A stretch of 64,000 bases of DNA from Craterostigma plantagineum. Taxonomy: Eukaryota; Streptophyta; Magnoliopsida; Lamiales; Linderniaceae. The DNA lies in NCBI GenBank assembly GCA_027422505.1, contig JAPQWV010000005.1, positions 16,138,501 to 16,202,500 of the forward strand, given 5' to 3'. A program made the translations under genes and the position numbers. Within the stretch, counting starts at the first letter, position 1, and the number at the start of each line of letters is the position of its first letter. The notes beneath the pieces are model-generated. The model searched no databases, was not told the origin of the DNA, and saw only the letters and a list, made by a program, of their open reading frames with translations. Shown here one piece after another: positions 44,197 through 54,519 of the stretch.

Positions 44197-47100
44197 GTCA
44201 GTCACGTGTGGTACTTAGATTCAGGTTGCTCCTCACACATGACTGGAAGTAAAGAGCTGTTGAGCAACTTCTCTGAGGGTTTTCTAGGAAAGGTTTACTT
44301 CAGAAACGGTCAATCTGCGCCCATGCTAGGCACGGGGGATCTAATCCATAACAGACTCACCATCAAAGGAGTATCATACGTCGAAGAACTGAGCTACAAC
44401 TTATTTAGTATTGGACGCTTCTGTGACAAGGGCTACAAAGTGAATTTTGAAGCTAACAAATGTAGCGTTACTGACGACAATGGAAGGGAACTGCTCACGG
44501 GCCACAGGAAGACAAATCTCTACTCTATTGATCTCACGACTGTCCGACCGACGTGTCTAATCTCCCTAGCTTCACTCCATCAGAACGATCTCTGGCACCA
44601 GCGGCTCTCTCATCTCAATTTCAAAGACCTGAATAAATTGCGGTCAGAAAACTTGGTCAAAGGACTTCCCTCGTTCAGATATCACAAAGAGCATCTTTGC
44701 TCGGCATGTGAAATGGGAAAAATAAGGAATGCATCTCATCGGACCAAACACATAGCCTCAACTTCCAAACCTCTCGAACTCATTCATATGGATCTATGTG
44801 GCCCTATGCGCACTCAGACCATCAATGGACGAAAATATGTGTTGGTTATTGTTGATGATTTCTCACGCTACACATGGACCAAATTTCTCAGATCCAAGGA
44901 CGAAACTCCAGGTCTAATCATTGAGTTTATCAAAACCGCACAAAACCTCTACCAACTAAGTGTCCAAATCATCAGAACTGACAATGGGACAAAATTTAAG
45001 AACAAAAAGCTCAGTGACTTCTATGCATCACTTGGAATCACCCAACAGTTCGCAGCGGCAAAAACACCTCAACAAAACGGTGTAGTCGAGCGCAAGAACA
45101 GAACCTTAGTTGAACCAACTCATACACTCTTTATTCACTCTGGACTTCCTCGGTTCTTGTGGGCCGAAGTAATGAACACAGCCTGCTTCACTCAAAATCG
45201 TGGCTCCCTTCACAAGAGGTTTAATAGGACTCCCTACGAGTTGATAAATCGCAGAGTGCCGGACATTTCTTTCCTGAGAGTCTTTGGATGCAAGTGCTAC
45301 GTAGCAAACAATCGTGAAGACAGAGGCAAACTCGACCCAAAGGCATTTGAAGGGATACTGGTGGGATACTCGACAACATCAAAAGCCTATCGAGTATACC
45401 TCAAGGAGAAAAGATTTGTTATGGAAAGCATTAACGTAACGTTTGATGAAGTAGACCAAGTTGCTTCTGCACAAATCAGTCCAGAACCCCGACTTCTACG
45501 AGAGTTGACAAAGGATCAACCAAGTATCTCCTCCGTGGGCGAACCTTCAAAATCTATTACCTTGAGCGACATGGAACTCGATCTCTTATTCGAGTATCTC
45601 TTCTCTAGGCCGTCGCCACCCACTGCTCCAACAACTTATGTAGCGCGTGGAAATAATGATTCAGTAGCGACTAGCAATTACAATTCCCCTCCTACGATAG
45701 AAAATCTTCACCTTGATGACAACAGTGAACTCCCAACCGATACTGAAATTATCTCCATCTCAGCCGCTGAAACACCTCAAGCCTTTGATTCAACAATAGA
45801 AATTTCTTTAGGAGAGTCAGTAATACCTCAACCTGGAGAAGAAACGGAACATCAGGCTGATCAGAGTGAAGAAGTAATACACGACACAAATGCAGCTGGA
45901 TCATCACCACCTAGTACAAGAAAGTGGACCCGAGAACACCCAAACTCACAAATAATTGGGGACCCTTCCACTGGTGTAACAAATCGAGCATCAACGATAA
46001 ATGAAAGCCTCTATTCCTGCTTTCTCAGTCAAAAGGAGACCAGTAAAGTAGCTGAAGCACCCGCCGACCCAGATTGGATAATCGCAATGCAGGAGGACAT
46101 CAATCAGTTTGAGAGGTCGAAAGTTTGGAACCTAGTACCTAGACCGGCTGGGAAAACTATCATAGCGACTAAATGGGTGTTTAAGAACAAAAAGGACGAG
46201 CAAGGAGTTGTTATCCGAGATAAAGCAAGACTAGTTGCAAAAGGTAACAATCAACAGGAAGGAATCGACTATGATGAGACATATGCTCCAGTCGCAAGAA
46301 TTGAAGCCATCAGGATTTTCTTAGCTTTCGCTTCACACAAGAACTTCACAGTCTACCAGATGGATGTCAAAACTGCATTCCTCAATGGAATACTAAAGGA
46401 AGAAGTTTTTGTGTCTCAGCCTGAAGGTTTTGTGAGCGAACAACTTCCAGACCACGTCTACAGACTCGATAAAGCTCTCTATGGACTTAAACAAGCTCCC
46501 AGAGCCTGGTACGAGGTCCTCTCAGATTTTCTCATCTCCTCCGGCTTCACAAAAGGGAAGATTGATACGACTCTCTTTATCAAGAAGAACGGATCAGACA
46601 TTATGTTGGTACAAATTTACGTAGACGACATCATCTTCGGGTCGACGGACTCAAGAATGTGAAGAAACTTTGGAGACCTAATGAAGCAGAAATTTGAAAT
46701 GAGTATGATGGGCGAACTAAACTTCTTCTTAGGCCTTCAAGTTAAGCAGCTTCACGATGGAATCTTCATCAGTCAGTCCAAGTACATTCATGACATACTC
46801 AAGAAGTACAACTTGGACGACTCAAATGCCGCCAGCACTTCCATGTCTACCTCATGCAAACTTGATGCAGATTCATCAGGAAAATCTGTTAATCAAACGA
46901 TTTATCGAGGCATGATAGGATCCTTGCTTTATCTTACGTCCAGTCGACCTGACATCATGTTCGTCACGTGTCTCTATGCTCGCTTTCAAGCTGATCTGAA
47001 GGAGTCTCACATGCTCGCTGTCAAGAGAATTTTTAAATACCTCAAGGGAACTCCAAATCTAGGTCTATGGTACCCAATGGAGTCAAGTTTCGAACTCGTA

Positions 47101-47565
47101 GGATACACCGACGCCGATTATGCGGGATGCAAGCTGGACAGAAAGAGCACTTCTGGAGCCGCTCAACTTCTCGGGGGTAAACTCGTAAGCTGGTCGTTTC
47201 GAAAACAAAATTGTGTCTCAACCTCGACAGCAGAGGCAGAATATGTCGCTGCTGCGAGTTGTTGTTCTCAAATTTTGTGGATGAGAACCCAGCTGCGAGA
47301 TTTTGGCATAACGTTAAATCGTATTCCAATTTTTAGTGACTCAAAAAGTGCTATAGCTATAACAAGTATTCCAGTACATCACTCACGCACAAAACATATA
47401 GACATTAGATATCACTTTATCAAGGAACATGTAGAACAAGGTACAATCGAAATGCATTTTGTTCACACAGATCTTCAACTTGCTGACTTATTCACTAAGA
47501 CATTGGATGAAAAGAGATTCCAATTCTTGATATCTAGGTTAGGCATGTTGAACCGTAAGACATGA
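44191..47565 (+). pseudogene. pol: Element E pol, nearly open, one in-frame stop
   Basis: Residues run protease ([13 protein letters not shown]), integrase zinc ([19 protein letters not shown]), integrase core ([26 protein letters not shown], the last containing the catalytic Glu), a Ser/Thr/Glu-rich linker, reverse transcriptase ([34 protein letters not shown]) and RNase H ([21 protein letters not shown], ending DEKRFQFLISRLGML). A TGA at 46660-46662 interrupts reading after STDSRM, where A has Cys (TGC). The same frame resumes to the TGA at 47563-47565. At about 1,125 codons it has the usual copia length after gag. Apart from the stop I see no frameshift. Confidence 0.93.
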
Positions 47566-48916
47566 TCGATTGTATTTTGTGTAAATAGGTCACTTGATTT
47601 TCTTTCTTTCTATATGTTTTCATATGCATGTTGAAAATCCTACTATCATATCTAGGGGGAGTCTTTGAAAATTATGCACTAATCTAGGGGGAGTCTTATA
47701 AAAATTTATGCATAAATCTAGGGGGAGTCTTGATAAATTATGCACTAATTTAGGGGGAGTCTTGAAAAATCTTGCACTAATCTAGGGGGACTCTTTGAAC
47801 ACCTTGCACAAATTAAGGGGGAGCTTCTATGAATTTTCATCAAAACTTCCATCAAATCGAATTGTCGGGTAAAAAATTTTGGGATAGCCATTTCTATTTG
47901 TCTTAAGTCAAAATCTTTCTCGGCGAAACTCTTTCAAAAAAATTCGTTCGAAATTGAATTTTTCAAGTATTTAAAATCTTTTCTCGGCGAAATTGACTAT
48001 CGCTCGAAACTCTTCCCATATATATGGTCTTTCGCTCGAAACTCACTTAAAATTCGATCGAAACTGAGATATTCACATATTTAAATCTTTTCTCGGCAAA
48101 ACTGAGTGTCGCCCGAAACTCACTTAAAATTCGATCGAAACTAAAATATTCAAATATTTGAAATCTTTTCTCGGCGAAACTGACTATCGCCCGAAACTAA
48201 TCCAATTCGATCGAAACTAATATTTTAATTGCTTTGTCATTTTTACTCGGCGAAACTGAGACTCGCCCGAAACCACTCTTGATTGAAACTCATCCTATAT
48301 ATAGTGTTTCGCCCGAAACTCAGTCTTTCTTCATCGATTCTCCCAAATTCACTTTCAAAACCTCTCTGCAAATTGCACATAACTCTCGTCAAATCACAAA
48401 CAAACACTGCTTTTCACGATTTTTGCAGCTCCGAAATCACTAGTGGTAAGGAAAAACATAAAATCTGCAGTTTTTAACTGATATTATTCTCGATTTTGCA
48501 GGATTCGCAGATTAGGGTTTGAGTGATTTTGAATCGCGCGATTCCAGCACTTTCGCCCGAAACTGCCTTTTAATTATTAAATGATTTAAAATCGTACTAT
48601 TCTGCAGTTTCGATCGAAACCAAAGTATGAAAGAACTTTCACTTGAATTGCACGATTGATTACATTCGCCCGAAACTCACCACTTATTCAATTTCGCATT
48701 ACAATCGATCGAAACTGTCCTTTATTTTGAACATGATTTTAAATTCGAGCGATTCATGACTTTCGATCGCAACTGTGATTTAAATTACAAATTGAATCTT
48801 GGCCGAAACTGATTTACACTATCGCCGATTAATTGATTCAATATCAATTTCTTACTCTTTTACTCTCGGCCGATCTTTACTCAATTTCATCAAATTTTTC
48901 TAAGTCCTAAAGTTAT
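47566..48916 (+). other. 3' noncoding region of element E: purine tracts, palindromes, a TATA-like site
   Basis: Positions 47650-47825 hold six AGGGGGA blocks about 30-40 bases apart (CTAGGGGGAGTCTT), repeated polypurine-tract-like signals. Positions 47900-48900 hold TCGGCGAAACTGA, TCGCCCGAAACT and CGATCGAAACT motifs. CCTATATATAGTG at about 48290 is TATA-like, and a GTAAGG...TTTTGCAG segment follows at about 48447-48502. No ORF is supported. The element is cut by the F insertion at 48917; GTTAT at 48912-48916 would be the left target duplication. Confidence 0.65.
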
Positions 48917-49249
48917 TGTTGGTCCCTATTACACCAAACAATCTAACCTTGGATGGATTTACCACACAAATAATCAAGAAATGAATGCAAATGATGTGGG
49001 GTGCTTGAGAGGATAAGATGGAGGCTCAAAATATTATCTATCTAGAATAAAAACACACACAAGCACACCTAACTATGTGTTAGGGTTTTAGTATTTATAC
49101 CACAAGGTGATATATAATACTTGGGCCCTTGTAAGCCCCTTACAAGAATAAAATCACTGGGCTCTAAAACATTAAAGCCCAGTTCACTTAAATTAATTAC
49201 AAGATCAAGATGACCTAATTTAATTGAACACAATAAAATAATCCTAACA
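48917..49249 (-). repeat. 3' LTR of element F (333 bp)
   Basis: The minus strand starts TGTTAGGATTATTTTATTGT and ends GGGACCAACA. The plus-strand ATCTCCCCCTTT beyond it is the polypurine tract complement. Confidence 0.85.
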
Positions 49250-49261
49250 ATCTCCCCCTTT

Positions 49262-51539
49262 GTGATCAATTTGAAATTTAGCGCTTGTCATCTTGGTCTT
49301 GTAATAATCCTGAGTCCTCAAAGAACATGTATCAAAGGATATGTGGCGAAAGCGTATGTGTGCGTGTTCTTCTTCAATCTCCTCCTTTTATCTTGTCCTC
49401 TGACCTCTTCTTTAGGAGATCCAAGCTCACCATGTTCTGAACTTCTCTTCTCGAAGCTGCTTGCCGGATCGTCTCTTTGTATTCGATCTCTCCCTTCAAT
49501 AGTTACAACTCCCCCTACATTTGGTCAACCTTTAGTTGGAATTGGGGAGTTCTCTTAAATTTGGAGAGGTGTAATGGAGGCGGATCTTCACTTCTTGTGT
49601 TCTGGCTCTCCCTTCGATAGTCGCGACTCCCCCAATATTTGTTCACCCTTGTGTTGGGATTGGGGAGTTCTCTTTAAATGGGAGAGCTGTACACGAGGCA
49701 GCAACTTTGATCTTTGAAGTCTGTGGTGTTTGCTTGATTATCTGACAGCGCTTGAGATTCAGCATTTTCTGACCTATCTTGCACTTTCGTCGTAGTATAT
49801 TGCTCCCATTTTGCTTTAGTGCTACTCCCCCTCATGATGATCGAGTTGGGGAGATCGTCATGCGATGGATCAAATGGGGCATTGTCTTTTGCAAGAAGAT
49901 CGCGTCGTCAGGACAAGAAGTGGAGTTGATTGGTACTCACGGAAACTCTTCTTCTCGGCGTCAGATTGGTCTTCTTCGAAGGAGGTTGTCTGACTCGGCG
50001 TCGAGGAAACTTGTTCGGCTCCAGAAGAAGGTGCATGGGGTGCGTTTTTTCAAAAATGTGCTTGGGCTCCTTCAGATTTTTCCATCAATTGCATGAGAGC
50101 CCGTCTTCAGAGTGGTACGCGCGGTGGATGGTGGGTGCTCAGGTTGGGTAATAACCTGACGGAGCCACTAAGGCAATCCGTCGACACGTGTTCAGAGTTA
50201 AACTCTGAGACACGGCCTGTGAGAACAGGGTTTATAACCGGAGCCACATAGGCATTCCGTTAACATCAATCCAGGAGCGTAGCTCACAGATGATGGCCTG
50301 AAACCGCTGTTGTTTTGATATTGCAACGGCAGGACTTCCTTCCGATCATCGAAGCATGTCTTAGAATGACATGTCTACAGAAGTTCAGATCTGGTCACAA
50401 AGTCCAGATGAAAAAAAAGGTGTATGTGGCCTAAAAAAAATATAAAACTTTTAGGTAGTGAGGACACAAAGACTCGATGTGTTCAAGAAAGTTCAGTGGT
50501 GTGGGGCTGACTACCACTAAGTTATATATCTCCCGCTTCCAAGTGAAGCGGTGATAGATTACGCGGCTCCCCGTGATTTTATGAAACATCGGTCTATTGG
50601 GAGATCGATGAGTGAGTAAGGCTCGGTTGTGCATGCGCCGTTGGACCATATGAGGCGACTTCTACCCGGGAGCTGATAAAAAATCAACTCTTGTCCCTAT
50701 ATGGGATGGCCCGAATGTTTTGTGAGGTGAGGGATATGTGTATCATCTGCTCTTCGGTCTTGTCAAGAATTGCCAAATGGAATATGACTGATGGACTTGA
50801 AATCTTCGCTAACACTCGGCTACGTTCCGGGGTTAGGCTCAGTTTGGTTTGACTGAACCATGAGAACCTAGAATCCATGCGTCCGTTAATTTTGGTGAGT
50901 GCTGCTTCATCAGCAAGTCGGAGCAGGGCGTTTGAGATCATTTTCGTGTTTGTGTATGGATGTCACGCCTTTTGTAATTCTCGAGGGTCGAGTTTTCAAG
51001 TGAAGTCCGTCTTGGGAGGTGGAAGCATCTGAGAGGGTTTTTCTTTCTTTTTCCCTTTTTTTTTGCTTTTCTTTTCCTTTTTTTTATGTATACATAAATT
51101 ATCGTAATAGTAATAGATATAGGTATATGTATACGTATATGTATATGGGTTAAATGAAGTTTCTCCCACTCAAATCGTGCACCTAAGGTGTACTCCCCCT
51201 AAAAATGTACTCTCCCCTCGTAAATATGGAGTTATACTCCCCCTCAAAGCATGCACTGCAAACTAAAGAATTATTGTTCTTTAAAAATGCATTAGAATAT
51301 ACGTTTTTCGCTATTAACACTTAAAATAGGTATTTTAACGATTCAGCTTATATGCATACGTGAATGTTTAAGCTTGAAGTTCTTTAAGATATATGCATAG
51401 TTAAATTATACCTATCATGGGGTATTAGATATTTCAGCTCATATGCATGCGCAAATTTAACATTTAAAGTACATTTGAGTCATGCATGTTTATAATGTAC
51501 CCTATTGTTTTCAAAGTAGGTATATTGTCTTTCCAGCTC
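49262..51539 (-). other. Noncoding 3' region of element F
   Basis: I see no gene here. CTCCCCC blocks occur at about 49507, 49629, 49825, 51190 and 51237, like the repeated purine tracts in A and E. GGAGCCAC(T/A)..GGCA..CCGT recurs near 50161 and 50240. Positions 51040-51150 are poly-T and (TATA/GTATAT) low complexity. Confidence 0.5.
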
Positions 51540-51735
51540 AAGATGCATGCCAAGTTTCTTATGGGATGCGTATAGAATTTACCTACGTAGTTGCTCGCAT
51601 CGCTTACCAGTCGTGTATGTGGAGCAACCCAAGATACCATACACGCTGGGATGTTTGGCTGCCCTCGTCGCATACCAGTCATGAGTGTGGAGCAGCTCTC
51701 TTAGTACCTACCCATGCTGGGATTCTACAAAAACT
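51540..51735 (-). pseudogene. Protease-start stub of element F, tandemly duplicated
   Basis: Just after the gag stop the minus strand keeps the equivalent of the pol start. A unit of about 80 bases occurs twice: CCCAGC.TG..TAGGTA, then GCTGCTCCACAC.CATGACTGG, repeated as VWYLG and TTGCTCCACATACACGACTGG. It corresponds to [13 protein letters not shown] of the other elements but with lost bases. The rest of pol is absent. Confidence 0.6.
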
Positions 51736-52950
51736 TTATCGGGACTTTGGTACCCATTTTTGGATGGGTCCTCCCTTGTTAGCAGAAAACAAGTTAAGCA
51801 CATTTGGTTCAGATATTGATCCTAAATCATCCTTTAAAGTCCTATCCAATTTGATTTGTGATTTAGGAATCCAGGTTTTGTGTACCTTAGAGGGAAATGA
51901 CAATTCAGCGCCGGTGAATGTGTGCCTAGGTGTAGAAGACCTAAAGATTTTCTCCCTAGCTAGTCGCATAAGATGCTATCTAGAATGAATCTGGACTGGA
52001 TATTTCAAGTAGCAATATGAGCTTATGGCGCTATATGCGTCATTGGATGATGAGTCATGTTGCCTACGAGAGTTCACATCATTCCCTTTATAATGATGAA
52101 TGTGCGGGATTTGAGAAGTTCGTGTGCTTAAGCTTGGAACTTCTTCTTTGCACGCTTCCCTTTTGATAGGAACGGGAGAGGAAAAATCTTGAACAATTTC
52201 GACTTCAAATTTCGAAGATGATATTGATTTTTCTTGCTCCTTCCTAAGTTTAATTTGTTTCTTAGCTAATTTTAAAGCTCTACTTTTACTTAACGTTTCA
52301 GCTTCAGTCAATATTGACTTAGAATGATTAGTAAAAGCCTTTTCAGTTTTAGGAACAAGGATTCTTATTTTAGTTTTTGTTTTATTTACCTGTTTCGAGA
52401 AAGATGTATTACTTGAGAAATTATTGGAAACAGATAAAGACGGGAAACTTTTGAGATATAAAATCTCCTTTAAAAGCTTTTCCTTTTCAGCGCCAAAACC
52501 TATCCTTTCAGAGTTCAAAGTATCTTGTAAATCTTTCAATTGACGAAGAGTCTCTGGAGTGTCACATTGGGTCGGTTTTTGATCATGTAAAGTATTTTCC
52601 CCGTTAGGAATTAAGTTAGAAGGAGAGCTTTGATCTGCTAGACCTATATTCGAAATAACATTCTCTAATCGTTTAATCTTAGAGTAAAGTATACGTTGTT
52701 CCTCTAAGACGGTCTCATATTTTGATGAGACTTCATTTCGCCCAGCTTCGCAAGAACGTAAATTTTTAATCATCTCGCAGACCCTATTTTCACTATCTTC
52801 TAACTTAGTTTCTAAGCTAATGATCTTTAGCTTTGCATTTGTCAAATCTTCATTAGCATAAGCTAGGCTCTCTTGTTGCTTAAGCAACACAAAGTAATTA
52901 TTAGCAAGACTTGCTTCTAATTCCTCAATTTTCCTAACTTGAGCATCCAT
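51736..52950 (-). CDS. Element F gag-tail coiled-coil protein (324 codons, then a shifted end)
   Basis: It opens MDAQVRKIEELEASLANNYF at 52950 and stays open to 51976. Residues 1-110 are heptad-rich (KIISLETKLEDSENRVCEM, LYSKIKRLENVIS), followed by a polar stretch, a second helix (LRQLKDLQDTLNSERIGF) and a Lys-rich region. A frameshift near 51975 continues in 51969-51736 (KTWIPKSQIKL, GGPIQKWVPKSR, TAA), the conserved end of gag in this group. There is no UBN2 domain or zinc knuckle, and none is encoded upstream. D begins the same way. It probably forms homo- or hetero-coiled coils with an autonomous partner's gag, which is inference. Confidence 0.7.
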
Positions 52951-54050
52951 TTTAATTAATATAATATTATTAATAATTTTTTTTGTTTAAAAATGGCTTT
53001 TGGAAGTTCTGTTTCGAAAAGTTTGGTTTACTTGAGAAGTATCGTGAAGTATCGAAGAAAGTCAGTGTCGAAAATTTTTTGGTTTGCACCTAAAACTTTT
53101 GAGATAATTTCGAAACCTTCGTGAAAATTACCAAAACGATTTCTATAATATGCCAAAATGTCCTAAGTAGATCGTTGGATAAGTGATCGTTGACACGTTT
53201 TGTGGATTTGCTTTAAAAAGAATTTGACAAAAACGTCGCCTACACCAAAAAATTTGGACCCGGAAAAAAATTTCGAAAAAAATGCTTAAAAAGGAGGCTG
53301 TGTCCTGAGTGAATTATTATTTTTTTTTTAAACCTCTTTGTTCCGCGAGTGGGTCAAAAAAAATTTTTTTGGCGATCGAGAACGATTAAGTGTGCTTTTT
53401 GAAGGGTGAGTTAGTTAGAATTGGATCGCCCAATTTAATGTTTTGAAGGATGAAGATTTTGACTGAAAATTCTAAGTTTCGAAAAGGGCAAACTGGGGCA
53501 GCTAAATTTGCAAAGTGAAGATTCGATGAACTTAATTCGGGCGAATTAATGTTCAAAGAGGATCAAAATCGGGCGATTGTTTGTCTAAGGAATGAATTCG
53601 CCGAGAGTTCAAATCGGGTGATTTGCAAATTTTAGCAACAGTACCAAATCGGGCGAAGTTGTCCTTTAAATTTGGCATTCGGGCGATTTTGAGTGAGATT
53701 CGCCGAGAGACTGAATTCGGTCGATAACACTTCTACACTTGTATACTGAACAAGAGAGTGTGATGTGAGTGACCAATCGATGGATGAGTCACCAATCGAT
53801 TCCACCGTGTGTGAGTGAAATAAAGAGATCGATGGATGATGGACTGGAATATCACTGACACTTTGTTTACTGTTTGACCAAAAAATGAGTGTTTGACCAA
53901 TAAAATGTGGAATGGGCCGATTGTTATGAAGTGCCGAATATTTTATTTATTTATTTATTAAATGATTGCAAGTGGCCTTATGTGTGAATGACCAATCGAT
54001 GATGAGTCACCAATCGATGGTATTGTGCTGAGATTGAAAAATTAAGTAAT
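52951..54050 (-). other. 5' leader of element F, left part, with the left MULE target duplication
   Basis: This is noncoding. TCGGGCGA and TTCGCCGAGA motifs lie at 53530-53730, and ACCAATCGATG(G)ATGAGTCACCA repeats at 53770-54020. TTAAGTAAT at 54042-54050 is the left target duplication. The leader resumes at 63958 with GAGTCACCAATCGATTCC. Confidence 0.65.
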
Positions 54051-54160
54051 GGGCTAATTAGATATCAGGCCCTCCTAAGAAGTTTGCATATGATTCAGGC
54101 CCTCTTTATATTTTAAATAGGAAAAAGGACCATTTGGGACGGAAAAGACATTTTTACCCT
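54051..54160 (+). repeat. Left terminal inverted repeat of the MULE (degenerate)
   Basis: It shares TCAGGCCC, ATTCAGGCCCTC, ATAGG and AAGGACC in order with the complement of 63840-63948. Spacing between the blocks differs, so the repeat is imperfect. Confidence 0.7.
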
Positions 54161-54519
54161 TTTTTGTATCTGAAATTACATCAACGTTTTTAGACTGTAA
54201 ATTTTAACGTGTTAAGTTGTATAGAAATATATTTTAGTGGTATGTATTCAGATTGAAGTGTTATTATTAAATCATCTGTAAATGTTATGGTATATACCAA
54301 TTGAGAGACGAATTGAGGCCCAAAATCGACTTTCATACCAGAAACCCTAAAATTCGACTCCCCCCCTTCGACGCGAAAAACCGACGACATTTCCCCCGAT
54401 TTGCCCCCTTAATCGACGAAACTTCCCCCGATTTGACGAAACCCGACCAATTTCTAGCGATTAGAACCCTTAATCGACGAAACCCGAGCAATTTGGACCC
54501 ATCATCGACGATTATTGCG

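Larger units (their letters stand above)
24847..48916 (+). mobile_element. Copia (Sirevirus-like) element E, interrupted by B (25975-41232) and cut by F
   Basis: The 5' LTR is at 24847-25159, the PBS at 25162 and the leader to 25974. It resumes at 41233 with leader, gag (41483-44184), pol (44191-47565) and a 3' noncoding region up to 48916, where the LTR of F begins. E is in the same family as A. Without B it is about 8.8 kb to the cut. Its 3' LTR is outside the window. It is the best-preserved coding copy of its family here, with frameshifts in gag and one in-frame stop in pol. Confidence 0.9.

Noticed and set aside
49779..50151. Plus-strand ORFs in the 3' region of F
   Set aside because: They run against the element's strand, overlap each other, and have no family resemblance.
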